Below, one piece after another: positions 9,592 to 17,834 of a stretch of DNA of 64,000 nt; the first letter of the stretch is position 1, and each line of letters starts with the position of its first letter. The position numbers and the translations under genes were made by a program. Source of the stretch: Phycisphaerae bacterium (GTDB lineage: Bacteria > Planctomycetota > Phycisphaerae > Sedimentisphaerales > Anaerobacaceae); assembly GCA_026386805.1 (NCBI GenBank), contig JAPLMX010000221.1, positions 1 through 64,000 of the forward strand, given 5' to 3'. The notes under the pieces were generated by a model. It saw only the letters and a list, made by a program, of their open reading frames with translations. It ran no database searches and had not been told where the DNA came from.

Positions 9592-9739
9592 ACGCCCAAT
9601 TCTGCACGACAAAGGACTCGAAAGCCGCGGAGTTGGAACCGCAGATTAACGCCGATGGACGCAGATTTCTCCAACTGAAGAACTGGGAACGGACAACTGG
9701 CAACCGATCTTTGACCGCGAAATACGCCAACCACCCAGC
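9592..9739. repeat. Dispersed repeat remnants before the unknown 516-aa gene
   Basis: Contains the phrase CGCAGATTAACGCCGATGGA and the seven-base-phased run GAACTGG GAACGGA CAACTGG CAACCGA (about 9678-9706). No gene is seen. Confidence 0.4.
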
Positions 9740-9754
9740 GCGGCCTTTGGCCGC
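9740..9754. repeat. Perfect 6-bp hairpin
   Basis: GCGGCC and GGCCGC separated by TTT. It lies 17 bases before the larger hairpin that leads into the 516-aa gene and may mark the left boundary of the same unit. Confidence 0.5.
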
Positions 9755-9771
9755 AACCAAAGGGAGTGAAA

Positions 9772-9835
9772 GGCGTTGCCCTTTCGTGTACGGTATTGCT
9801 TTTGCCAAACAGTACCGTTCGAAAGGAGCAACGCC
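9772..9835 (+). promoter_or_regulatory. Long hairpin that buries a ribosome binding site
   Basis: Three paired blocks form one nearly continuous stem: GGCGTTGC with GCAACGCC, CTTTCG with CGAAAG, and ACGGTA with TACCGT, 20 base pairs around a 17-base loop. The stem ends exactly at the base before the ATG of the next gene, and the Shine-Dalgarno AAAGGAG (9822-9828) is inside its 3' arm. If formed in RNA it would block translation initiation. This resembles the 5' hairpin of IS200-type transposase mRNAs in logic, though not in sequence. Confidence 0.7.
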
Positions 9836-11386
9836 ATGGATGCCTTTATCCAGAAGTACCAGAAGAATGTCACGGGGGTTCTCAACGGATGGGATCGCGT
9901 TCGGATTCGGGGCATGCAGAAAATCCTGGCCAATGTCGGGGGCATGATGAGCTACCTGTCCCACATCGGCGTGCTGATGAAGGATTTCGGTGGCTTTGTC
10001 GAACGGACCTGTCTGCGGGTCCGACAGGCCTCCGAGCAGGCGGCCCGCCGGTTGGACCGACCGGTTCAGTACCTGTTCTCCTCGGCCCTGGACAAGTATC
10101 AAGAGGCTCAGAACATCGCCCGCCAGGACCAAGTGAAGGAAGGGCTCGTGTGCGTGTTCAGTTGTGTTGAGCCGTGCCTGGCTTACAAGGTGCAGCCGGA
10201 CCGTGCGACCAAGACGATCTCCTTGCAGATGGCGCCGCGCAAATGCGTGCCTCTGTACCACTACTGGATGAACAAGGACTTTGGCCTGATGCACGCGCGC
10301 TTGCAGACGTGGTTTCCCTTTACCCTCGAGGTCTGTTTCAACGGCCGTTCCTGGCTGGCCCGGCAGATGGATCAACAAGGGCTGGGCTACCAGCAGCGGG
10401 ACAACTGTTTCACCTGGCTCCAAGACGTTCAGGCCAGTCAGCAACTCATGGAGCAATTGCTCCGGTTTCGCTGGCCAGCCTTCCTGCAATCGCTCGCCGA
10501 TCAGGTTCACCCCCTGCAAAAGGACATTCTCCAGGGCTTCCGTACGGAATATTACTGGTCGATGACGGAGAGCGAATGGGCCACCGATGTGATGTTTGAT
10601 TCGCCCAGAGCTCTGGCCCGAGTGTACCCTTCCCTGGTCGAGGGGGCGATGACAACCTTCTCGAGCCGGGATGTGATGCGGTATTTGGGCAAGAAGCCCA
10701 GCGGTCCTTTTAAGGGCGAGGTCGTCAGCTCCTATCTGCATCGTCCCGAGGGTGTTCGCGTCAAGCACAGCGTCCAGAGCAACTCCGTGAAGAGGTACGA
10801 CAAGCAAGGCAATGTCCTGCGGATCGAGACTACGATGAACGATCCCTATCGCTTCAAGGCGTACCGTCCGAAAGAAAGCGATCCGAAGGGACCCCGGCAA
10901 TGGCGTTACCTACGCAAAGGCGTGGCCGATGCCCAGCGCCGGGCCGAGATCTGCCAGGGCGTCAATGACCGCTATCTGGAAGCCTTGGCCTCTTTGGAGA
11001 GTGAAATCCCCATCAAGCAACTGGTGGCTTCGGTCTGTCGCCCCACGCGTTGGAAACGCCGGCCCATGCGTGCGTTGCACCCTTGGTCTGCGGTCGATCA
11101 AGAGCTTCTGGCGGTCATCAGTCGGGGCGAGTACGTCCTGCAAGGATTCCGCAATCGGGATCTGGTGGCTCATCTTTATCCCAAGGTGTGCGGTGACCCC
11201 GAAGAACAACATCGCGCTTCCGCACGGGTCACGCGTCTCCTTCGGCTGTTGCGTGCCCACAGCTTGGTCCGCAAGATCTCCGGCACGCATCGCTACCGTC
11301 TGACCCCCAAAGGCCGTGAAATCACCACGGCCGTTCTGCGTTATCAAAGTGCCACCCTGCAACAACTTAGCAAAATATCCGCTTGA
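9836..11386 (+). CDS. Unrecognised 516-aa protein, possible mobile-element gene
   Basis: The product starts MDAFIQKYQKNVTGVLNGWD and contains LVCVFSCVEPCLAYKV, a tryptophan- and tyrosine-rich middle (LYHYWMNKDFGLMHARLQTW; EYYWSMTESEWATD) and MTTFSSRDVMRYLG. The last 90 residues, ending TRLLRLLRAHSLVRKISGTH then RYRLTPKGREI, look like a winged-helix DNA-binding domain. I recall similar proteins as multi-copy hypotheticals in planctomycete and related metagenome bins; no catalytic motif of a known transposase is visible. There is no signal peptide. Start ATG abuts the regulatory hairpin. It stands alone among repeats and broken genes, which fits a mobile origin, but no terminal repeats were found. 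Confidence 0.75.
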   Translation: MDAFIQKYQKNVTGVLNGWDRVRIRGMQKILANVGGMMSYLSHIGVLMKDFGGFVERTCLRVRQASEQAARRLDRPVQYLFSSALDKYQEAQNIARQDQVKEGLVCVFSCVEPCLAYKVQPDRATKTISLQMAPRKCVPLYHYWMNKDFGLMHARLQTWFPFTLEVCFNGRSWLARQMDQQGLGYQQRDNCFTWLQDVQASQQLMEQLLRFRWPAFLQSLADQVHPLQKDILQGFRTEYYWSMTESEWATDVMFDSPRALARVYPSLVEGAMTTFSSRDVMRYLGKKPSGPFKGEVVSSYLHRPEGVRVKHSVQSNSVKRYDKQGNVLRIETTMNDPYRFKAYRPKESDPKGPRQWRYLRKGVADAQRRAEICQGVNDRYLEALASLESEIPIKQLVASVCRPTRWKRRPMRALHPWSAVDQELLAVISRGEYVLQGFRNRDLVAHLYPKVCGDPEEQHRASARVTRLLRLLRAHSLVRKISGTHRYRLTPKGREITTAVLRYQSATLQQLSKISA

Positions 11387-11463
11387 TAAATCTGCGCAAG
11401 AAAACAAGATTCGGACAAGTAGCAATGCGAAAGACAAAGCACAAACCGACCACCGACTACTGA

Positions 11464-11709
11464 CTACCAACTGCCGCTTTTGAGACTCCCTTTCTTGGCC
11501 TTCTTGGCACGGGTCTGGGGTTCTTTCGCCTCTTTTCCCGCCTCCATCGCGGCGAGCAGCATCTTTCGCCAACCTTTGGCGTTGGGGTTGAGGATGAAGT
11601 CCGGAAAGCCGGTTTCCTTGGGCAGGTACTCTTGGGCCAAGGTCGTCTTGCCGGCCCCATTCGGGCCGGCGACGATGATTATCCTTGGAGATTCTGATGT
11701 CCAGTTCAT
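11464..11709 (-). pseudogene. Zeta-toxin-like kinase, internally deleted
   Basis: The N-terminus SPRIIIVAGPNGAGKTTLAQ with the P-loop GPNGAGKT, followed by EYLPKETGFPDFILNPNAKG, matches small zeta-toxin/uridine-kinase-like ATPases of about 200 residues. The usual central part, including the substrate-binding segment after 'FINAD', is missing; the frame jumps to a basic tail and stops after 81 residues. An expressed peptide would bind no substrate. No partner antitoxin is seen nearby. Confidence 0.6.
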
Positions 11710-11767
11710 GTACGCCCAGTATAGCCTTGGAGCGACCCACGAGACAGCGTCTCCGGGCCGACACCCT

Positions 11768-11800
11768 CGGGAAGAAGTACCTGACGCTCTCGGTTCTCTC
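11768..11800 (-). repeat. Copy of the GACGGTGTCAGGTAC dispersed repeat
   Basis: In reverse orientation this reads GAGAGCGTCAGGTACTTCTT, close to copies near 656-700, 15606-15640 and 16708-16745. Such sequences are commonly left by REP-associated tyrosine transposase elements; no transposase gene is present here. Confidence 0.35.
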
Positions 11801-11823
11801 GGTTTCCTCCCCAGTCCTCCGAA

Positions 11824-12561
11824 TCAGGCTGATTCTCCTCTCGCCATTTCATTGCCGAGCAGCATAATCCAAAGATGACGAATTTCTATCTCCGCGTTTG
11901 TCGCATTGGCGATCCGCTTGTGCACCGAGCGATAACTAAAGACGTCTTCCGACCCATCTTCCCCGATGCTCCTCAGAATCTCAGTCTCGTCCCAAACGCA
12001 CCCGTCTCCCAATGGATTATCCACGAGTTCCAGAATCCAGCCATTGACTTCGTCAAGCCAATGGCTGGCCGTGCCCGCCTGTACATAGCCAATCATGGCT
12101 GCCATGTCCAATCGTGCACCATGATGGCCCAACTTGAATCGCTGAATGCCGCCGGTTATCTTGGCCGGCTCCGTCCCTGTAACGTATTCCTTCTCACGAT
12201 CTTTTGATGGCGCCGGGAGCCGCTTGCATTCGATCACGAGAATGGGATCGTATTTGGTGTAAGATCGGGCTTCAATGACCATGCTCTTAACAGGCGACGC
12301 CGAGAGATCGGCGTATCGACCGCTTCCTTGCGGCTCCTCATGGCTGAACGCGACCATAGGGAATTCGCTGCGTGCTCGAGAGTCCAGGAACTTGCATAGC
12401 TGAGGATTCAGCATGGGCTCGGAAACCTCATTGGATCGGTCTGGGTCGTCCCTCCACGCGGACAGTTGTTGGCGCATGAAAGCAATTATTCTCAGGGGAG
12501 TCGTATGGGGTTCAATACCCGATGTGATTCTCCCTGAACTGCCTGATCCACTTCGCTTCAT
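11824..12561 (-). CDS. Putative PD-(D/E)XK nuclease subunit paired with a methylase
   Basis: A 245-residue protein starting 8 bases after the methylase stop, so the two are surely cotranscribed. The stretch RSYTKYDPILVIECKRLPAP (about residues 95-114) shows the D-(x)n-ExK pattern of PD-(D/E)XK nucleases, in the form DPILVIECK, with an acidic residue in the preceding helix. The C-terminal part is helical and unassigned. The adjacency suggests the cleavage half of a two-gene restriction-modification or related phage-defence system. The family itself is not recognised, so function is inferred from motif and context. Confidence 0.6.
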   Translation of the reverse strand: MKRSGSGSSGRITSGIEPHTTPLRIIAFMRQQLSAWRDDPDRSNEVSEPMLNPQLCKFLDSRARSEFPMVAFSHEEPQGSGRYADLSASPVKSMVIEARSYTKYDPILVIECKRLPAPSKDREKEYVTGTEPAKITGGIQRFKLGHHGARLDMAAMIGYVQAGTASHWLDEVNGWILELVDNPLGDGCVWDETEILRSIGEDGSEDVFSYRSVHKRIANATNAEIEIRHLWIMLLGNEMARGESA

Positions 12562-12569
12562 CGATGTAC

Positions 12570-15467
12570 TCAGTACCCTTGATCGCGTAAGTCGACAAGC
12601 GTTTCATCGGCGTCTCGTATCGCCGTAGAGCGAATCCAATAACGTAGCCGATCCGGCTTGACAACTAGTATCACGTTCTCTAAGTAATAGCGAAACACCC
12701 GGACTGCTTCGAGGTGTTGGTTGCTTCTATAGTATATGATCTCTCGCAGGTCATTCGCTGCATCTTCCTCGCTGAGCCAAGACAGATCCGGACTATCACC
12801 GAAATAGAACGGCTGACAGATCAATCCGTTAAGGAAAATTGGATCGCTTCTCCGCAGGCTACCATGAATACTTCTGAGCATTCTGAGAAATGTGTCGGAA
12901 TAGTCACGGACCGCCTCCGTGTCCGCCGCTTTTTGGAGCAATTCCGATTCCTGACCGAGACGGACATACTCTGCCACGTATTTCAGAACATCCTCACATA
13001 GAACCTGCTCCCAAAAGGAGAAAGACAAGTCGCTGTCGTTTTCCGGGAAGGGCAACAGATCGATATCTTGTTTGCGCACGGCCGTGGCTTTGTTCGTTAT
13101 CGATTCGGTGCCATGCAAAGCACAACAGAACTCATAGATACGTTGTCTTTGTAGAAAAGACTTATAGAAACTGCGGAGTTCAGAAGATTGTGATGGTGGG
13201 GAATGAATTCCAACAATTCTGTGCCGATATGCAAGAAAATGTCTGTCCCAGAAGACGACAGGGAGAGATGTCTTTTCTTTGATCAAAACCAGTGGGGGCG
13301 TGAATCGTGTTTCTTTTCTGGGAGACTCAAATAAGGCCTCCTTCACTGTGCCAATCTGGTTCTCATCGATTCCGGAGTCCGTGAGCGCTTTTGTCGGCAG
13401 GTATGGACTCCCCGTCAGAAATGCTGCTGGCTTTCGCGTCTCCTTCTTCTCGTTACCTGGCTTCTTTTCCCCTGCGATGAAACCTTCGCCGTAGTCCCAC
13501 CCTTTTTGGTTTATGTATTGCGCCAAGGTGCGCATTCCACGAAGATGTTGCGAGATGTTGAGCAATCGCCCGCCGCCAAGCAGATTTACGCGCCACAGAT
13601 ATGGGTCTGCCTTGACTTGCTTCAGCGAGACAGTGTGGCGGTCATAATAGTCCAGTTCAAAACAGATTCGTTCCTGAACGCTTTTTGTTCGTCGGAAGGT
13701 CCAGTGAGCAATCCTGTAATCACTCGAGGGGTCAGACATGTCAGCAAGAATTGCAACCGTTTTTGTATCTGCCTCGTAAAGCGCCCGAATCGAGGCAAAA
13801 TCCAAAACCGTGCTGACATGGCTTTTCTGGAATATGTTAGTACGAAAAAGACTGACATTGCGGTTGTAGAGAAAGCCCGCAGGCTGAATCAGACAGACGC
13901 GTCCAGTGGTCGGCCGCAAAATCGCCAGTGCCTGTTCAAGAAAAAGGTAGGCGACCTGTTTGTCTGGCAAAGAGCCTCGACTGCTCTCTTCTTGCTGTGC
14001 TGCTTGATCAATTTGCATCGCTGCGCCAGACAACTCGGACTCGAATGGCGGGTTTCCTATTACCAGGTCGAAATGCTTGGGATAAAGGGGGGATGAGTCT
14101 CCCTTGGCGTCGAGGCGAAAACGGAAGAAATCGGTTTCAAAGAGGTGAGAACTGCGTAGACGGTCGAATGTCAATTTCTCCCAGATCACTTCTGGTTTTA
14201 AGACATCGCAAATAGCCAGCGACAAGCTGAAAGCCGTTAGATCGATGGCACTCGTGTCCAAATCGATTCCGTAGATGCTGTTATCGAGAATCGCCTTTAG
14301 GTCTTCCACCGTGGGGCGTCTCCAATCATGGTGACTGCGCCAGACATTGACCAGCCTCCGGAAAGCGCCCACTAGGAAGATTCCGGATCCGCAGGCTGGA
14401 TCTAGGATGCGCTCGCGCCCCGTAAGGCTACCATATGGCATGGCATGATCCAGCAGTAAAGCAGCTAGGAACGGAGGCGTGTAGACCGCACCATGACCGC
14501 GCGCTACAAATCGTTGATAAAGGTGGCTAATTGTCTCGACCGGTAGATGGTTGAAAGAAAACTGCTCCCAGAGATATCGTTGTGCTTTCAGTGTCTTAGC
14601 CTCAACGAGATCAGCAAATCTCCTGAGGGCTCTCTCCGTAAGCTCTCCTGCAGGCAAGCGTGACAGGTCGAATATGTCGCCATTAAACTTGCCTTGAAGA
14701 AAGTCCAAGAGCCTGTATACCTCCTCAGGCTGAGCACCTTTCAGTACATCAAAGAAGCTCCTTGCTCCCTCATGGTAGCTGGCAAACCAGTCTTTGGGAA
14801 AGACCTTCCGATCTTCAAGATATTTGATGAGGACTGTCAGCAGAAGCAAGCGACGGAGAACCGGGTTTTTCTCTCCCCTAATATCTCTGTCCGCCTCGAC
14901 AACAGCTTGGACAAGCAATTGGTGGGCAGTGTTATCATGGTCCGCCAATTCAGCGTTGGCAGGATCTTCCCAAAATGTTCCATCGGCCAACCGCAGCGCG
15001 GAAAACCTGCGCATCTCGCGGCTGACCGCCGCGGCGCTTCTCAAAATGTCTAGTTCGAATCTCTTGGCGGGTTGATATTGGAGCTTATTCCGCCTTTTGT
15101 CCCAGAACTTGGGCCCACCCGCACACGCCAGCACATCCACCCGCCCAGGCCATGCCACATAGAGAAGCGGGGACTTTCCTTGAAGCCAGACCTGCAGGTG
15201 AAGCTCAATAAGTGACGCCTCATCCAATTGCCCGTCGGAATTGTCGACCACATATGCAGAGACTTGAGACGATCTCTCTCTCTCGAAACGCCGGAAGAAC
15301 ACGAAGTCAATACGTCTGAAGGACTCCGCTTCAAGGACCACTGCTTTCTCGTCAACCCTCAGCCTATTCTGTTTCCGTATGCTTTTATCGCGCACCGGGA
15401 TCAAACCTGGCGTGGACTTACCATCCGGGCGCACGAAGTCAAAAAGCTGAAGAGGTTTTGCCTGCAT
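12570..15467 (-). CDS. Eco57I/type IIG-like N-6 adenine DNA methylase
   Basis: A large (965-residue) protein with the N6-adenine methyltransferase core in the middle: VYTPPFLAALLLDHAM, then motif I ILDPACGSGIFLVGAF (SAM binding), YGIDLDTSAIDLTAF, and motif IV HFDLVIGNPPFE (catalytic NPPF). The C-terminal 400 residues look like a target-recognition region (EGFIAGEKK, LLPFPEND, as in TaqI-like specificity domains). The N-terminal 250 residues carry no nuclease motif that I see. I start at ATG 15467 (MQAKPLQLFDFVRPDG); an ATG at 15527 with a GGGGGA box is an alternative that would add 20 residues. Together with the next gene it forms a probable restriction-modification unit. Confidence 0.85.
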   Translation of the reverse strand: MQAKPLQLFDFVRPDGKSTPGLIPVRDKSIRKQNRLRVDEKAVVLEAESFRRIDFVFFRRFERERSSQVSAYVVDNSDGQLDEASLIELHLQVWLQGKSPLLYVAWPGRVDVLACAGGPKFWDKRRNKLQYQPAKRFELDILRSAAAVSREMRRFSALRLADGTFWEDPANAELADHDNTAHQLLVQAVVEADRDIRGEKNPVLRRLLLLTVLIKYLEDRKVFPKDWFASYHEGARSFFDVLKGAQPEEVYRLLDFLQGKFNGDIFDLSRLPAGELTERALRRFADLVEAKTLKAQRYLWEQFSFNHLPVETISHLYQRFVARGHGAVYTPPFLAALLLDHAMPYGSLTGRERILDPACGSGIFLVGAFRRLVNVWRSHHDWRRPTVEDLKAILDNSIYGIDLDTSAIDLTAFSLSLAICDVLKPEVIWEKLTFDRLRSSHLFETDFFRFRLDAKGDSSPLYPKHFDLVIGNPPFESELSGAAMQIDQAAQQEESSRGSLPDKQVAYLFLEQALAILRPTTGRVCLIQPAGFLYNRNVSLFRTNIFQKSHVSTVLDFASIRALYEADTKTVAILADMSDPSSDYRIAHWTFRRTKSVQERICFELDYYDRHTVSLKQVKADPYLWRVNLLGGGRLLNISQHLRGMRTLAQYINQKGWDYGEGFIAGEKKPGNEKKETRKPAAFLTGSPYLPTKALTDSGIDENQIGTVKEALFESPRKETRFTPPLVLIKEKTSLPVVFWDRHFLAYRHRIVGIHSPPSQSSELRSFYKSFLQRQRIYEFCCALHGTESITNKATAVRKQDIDLLPFPENDSDLSFSFWEQVLCEDVLKYVAEYVRLGQESELLQKAADTEAVRDYSDTFLRMLRSIHGSLRRSDPIFLNGLICQPFYFGDSPDLSWLSEEDAANDLREIIYYRSNQHLEAVRVFRYYLENVILVVKPDRLRYWIRSTAIRDADETLVDLRDQGY

Positions 15468-15762
15468 GCCAACTGATCCTGTCGCACCTGATCTTTTCAA
15501 CCAATGGCAATGCAGCATCTTTATCATGTCTCCCCCTCGTGAGGTCAAGAGAATTCCTATCCTTGGGGGATTGAGGGCACGCGGTGCCCTCTCCGGAGGA
15601 ACGAGGCGGTGTCGGGTACTTCTTCCGGAGAAGCCGGCGCAACTCCACTCGAGCAACGGACTTATCAGCGTGCATCGGCAGGGGAAGGACAGTACTCGGC
15701 AGCCAGTAGCCAGTAGTCGGTTCTCAGTTCCCGCGCCGGATCGGAGTCCGGGGTGGCGAGGT
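15468..15762. repeat. Spacer with dispersed repeats upstream of the methylase
   Basis: At 15606-15680 lies a segment (GGTGTCGGGTACTTC, GGAGAAGCCGGCGCAACTCC) that recurs in diverged form at 16708-16795. At 15700-15735 there is a seven-base-phased run CAGTAGC CAGTAGT CGGTTCT CAGTTCC. The last 45 bases match 17410-17465, downstream of the second dinD copy. Confidence 0.5.
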
Positions 15763-16653
15763 TCACTTCTTCTGTTCTGGACCGGTGAGGCCCTGGGCGG
15801 CGGGGCCGTCGAGTTCGAGGTGCGGCGCGGAGTCTTTCAATCTCTTCTGGACCTGCTTGATGTCCTCGGCGGGCGGCAGCTTCTCCGGCATGGTGCCGTC
15901 GATCCGCCGGATCGCCTCGCGCACTTCCTTGCCCACTTGCCGATGCGTGTCGATGGCCCGCTTTTGGCCTTGGATGCCCTCTTTAGCCAGCTTTTCGCGG
16001 GTCTGGGTCATGCGAAACTGGTTGGCCGCCAGTTCGGTTGTTCCCATGCGGTCGAGGAGGTTCTCGCCTCCGGCGATGCGTTTGCGGGCCTTGATCTCGT
16101 CGCTGCCCAGACCGCCGTACAAGCCTTTGTAGCCCGCGTCGTGGAAGACGCCGAACATTGTGCTGTGCACGCCGGCGTTGCGTGCCGCACCCGACAGGGC
16201 CTTGAACTCCTCCGTCGTCTGCTTGCGCAGCTCCAGTCGCTCCATGTCCCGCTGGCGAGCGTCGCTGAGCTCCTGCCGGCGGGTCTGGATCGCGAAGTAC
16301 TTCTGAGCCAGGGCGATCTCCGACTTGCGGGGATCGCCGTTCTGGGCAATCAGGTAGCAGGCGAAACGGGAGAGATGGAAATCGGCAACTTCCTGCACCG
16401 CGCCCTTACCTCCGACGATCGGTTTGCGCGCGCGCGCAAAGTGATGGTCCGGCTCGTTACCCGATTGTTGGCAAGAGGTTATGGCCTTGGCGACTGCTTT
16501 CTCGAAGTTGCGCCAGTGGTTGTAGCCCAGAAGCGGCTGGAGGTCGCGAGCGCTCCAATACTCCGCGCCATGCTCGTTGACAGACTTCAATTGCTCGAAG
16601 CTCTTGTCTTCGGAGGGCGGGCCAGCAAGCACGGGGAGATTCTCTTCAACCAT
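15763..16653 (-). CDS. dinD: DNA damage-inducible protein D
   Basis: The 296-residue product has the DinD/BRO-N-like core: EYWSARDLQPLLGYNHWRNF (residues about 31-50), the 'FHLSRFACYLIAQNGDPRKS' block and a conserved helical second half (FGVFHDAGYKGLYGGLGSDE). DinD is an SOS-induced protein in Escherichia coli; it inhibits RecA strand exchange there. The C-terminus ends LDGPAAQGLTGPEQKK. No LexA-type operator was identified upstream. A collapsed second copy of this gene and its flanks lies about 1.7 kb away on the same strand. Confidence 0.88.
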   Translation of the reverse strand: MVEENLPVLAGPPSEDKSFEQLKSVNEHGAEYWSARDLQPLLGYNHWRNFEKAVAKAITSCQQSGNEPDHHFARARKPIVGGKGAVQEVADFHLSRFACYLIAQNGDPRKSEIALAQKYFAIQTRRQELSDARQRDMERLELRKQTTEEFKALSGAARNAGVHSTMFGVFHDAGYKGLYGGLGSDEIKARKRIAGGENLLDRMGTTELAANQFRMTQTREKLAKEGIQGQKRAIDTHRQVGKEVREAIRRIDGTMPEKLPPAEDIKQVQKRLKDSAPHLELDGPAAQGLTGPEQKK

Positions 16654-16851
16654 GAAAGCGACTTATCGCCCACGCCGCAGGGGAAGTCAAGGGAAAAGCC
16701 TGGGAACGGGACGGTGTCAGGTACTTTTTGCGGAGAAGCCGGCGTAACTCCAGGTAGGCAACAGGTTTATCTGCGTCCATCGGCGATGCCCCTTCGCGAG
16801 AATGACAAAGGAGAAGTCTGTATCACCTGTCACCTGTCGCTGTATCGCCTT
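16654..16851. repeat. Spacer with duplicated and phased repeats
   Basis: The first 40 bases (upstream of dinD, CTTATCGCCCACGCCGCAGG) are repeated at 17629-17660. Positions 16708-16795 are a diverged copy of 15606-15690. Positions 16818-16850 show seven-base phasing: TGTATCA CCTGTCA CCTGTCG CTGTATC. Confidence 0.5.
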
Positions 16852-17418
16852 CTACTCTTTTCCTTTCGCCTTCTTTCTCCGGCTGGTCGGCTGTGGCTCG
16901 GCGGCGACCGCTTTTCGCCGTTCCGGAGACCATTCTTGGGGGAAGTTCAGGCGGGCGTATTCGCCGAAGAACTCGACCGCCTTGCGGTCGTAGGCGCGGG
17001 CGGCTTCGGCCTCGTCTTCGAAGGTGCCGAGCCAGTAGCGGTCGCTCTGATGACAGATTTTGGCGGCCCATTTGTCGGTTCCCTTGATCCGAAAGACGCC
17101 TTTGTAGAGGGAACTGCCGTGGGCGGCCTTCGAGAGGTTGTGGACGTTGTCCGCGCGGGTGCAGTTGCGCAGGTTGGCGCAGAGGTTGTTCACGCCGTTG
17201 CCGTCGATGTGATCGCAGACCATGCCCTCCGGCGTGTGCATGATCTCGCGGTGCATCCAGACGATCTTGCCCTTTTCGAAGCGGGCGGCGTAGGGGTTGC
17301 CGCCGCCCCGGCAGGACCAGCGGAATTGCTTGAGCCACTCGTAGTTGGCCGCGTCCACCAAGGCGAACTTGCCCCGCGTCAGCGGGATGCGACGGATCGA
17401 AGTCCGGGGTGGCGACAT
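16852..17418 (-). CDS. HNH endonuclease with AP2 DNA-binding domain
   Basis: A 188-residue protein of homing-endonuclease type. Residues about 10-100 include MHREIMHTPEGMVCDHIDGN and NLRNCTRADNVHN, which is the HNH_3 nuclease core (conserved DHID..N). Residues about 105-165 (YKGVFRIKGTDKWAAKI, then YWLGTFEDEAEAARAYDRKA) form an AP2/ERF domain that binds DNA. The C-terminus is basic (RRKKAKGKE). Relatives often carry an extra Cys-rich N-terminal part; a fragment of such a part lies at 18995-19135. The gene sits between the full and the collapsed dinD copies, so it may have been involved in that duplication. Confidence 0.88.
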   Translation of the reverse strand: MSPPRTSIRRIPLTRGKFALVDAANYEWLKQFRWSCRGGGNPYAARFEKGKIVWMHREIMHTPEGMVCDHIDGNGVNNLCANLRNCTRADNVHNLSKAAHGSSLYKGVFRIKGTDKWAAKICHQSDRYWLGTFEDEAEAARAYDRKAVEFFGEYARLNFPQEWSPERRKAVAAEPQPTSRRKKAKGKE

Positions 17419-17447
17419 TGACGATCCGATGGTCTTTGCTGCGAGGC

Positions 17448-17660
17448 TTACTTCTTCTGTTCCGGACCGGTGAGGCCCTGGGCGTCGGGTCCGTCGAGTT
17501 CGAGGTGCGGCGCGGAGTCTTTCAATCTCTTCTGGACCTGCTTGATGTCCTCGGCGGGCGGCAGCTTCTCCGGCATGGTGCCGCCGATCCGCCGGATCGC
17601 CTCACGCACTTCCTGGCCGACATGAAGGCGACTTATCGCCCACGCCGCAGGGGAAGTCAA
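17448..17660 (-). pseudogene. Collapsed second copy of dinD
   Basis: Positions 17448-17613 reproduce the last 55 codons of dinD almost exactly (from VREAIRRI.GTMPEKLPPAE to GLTGPEQKK), and 17621-17660 reproduce the bases just upstream of the dinD start. The roughly 700 bases between are missing, and the ATG inherited from dinD is now out of frame with the C-terminal codons. The downstream flank also matches that of dinD. This is a duplicate with an internal deletion. Confidence 0.85.
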
Positions 17661-17720
17661 AATAGAGCAGGCTCATCCGGTCCTTGCGTACTTCCTTCGC
17701 TTATCGCGTCGAAATGGCAC

Positions 17721-17749
17721 TTGACAGCCCATCCCGATGGGTGTATGAT
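17721..17749 (+). promoter_or_regulatory. Consensus promoter with palindrome in the spacer
   Basis: TTGACA (17721-17726), exactly 17 bases, then TATGAT (17744-17749). The spacer contains the palindrome CCCATC-CC-GATGGG (17728-17741), placed where a repressor could sit between the two boxes. No open frame follows; transcription would run into the tandem repeat array. Confidence 0.65.
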
Positions 17750-17834
17750 AAACAATGAACTATTGAGCTGAAGTGGCAATTGAAAAGTGAATAGCGAATT
17801 GGGTCAGACTGGTCGCGATCGGCAAGACGCCGAC

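Noticed and set aside
9836-11386. Known IS transposase family
   Set aside because: No DDE, HUH, serine or tyrosine recombinase signature is visible and no terminal inverted repeats were found, so I left the gene unnamed.
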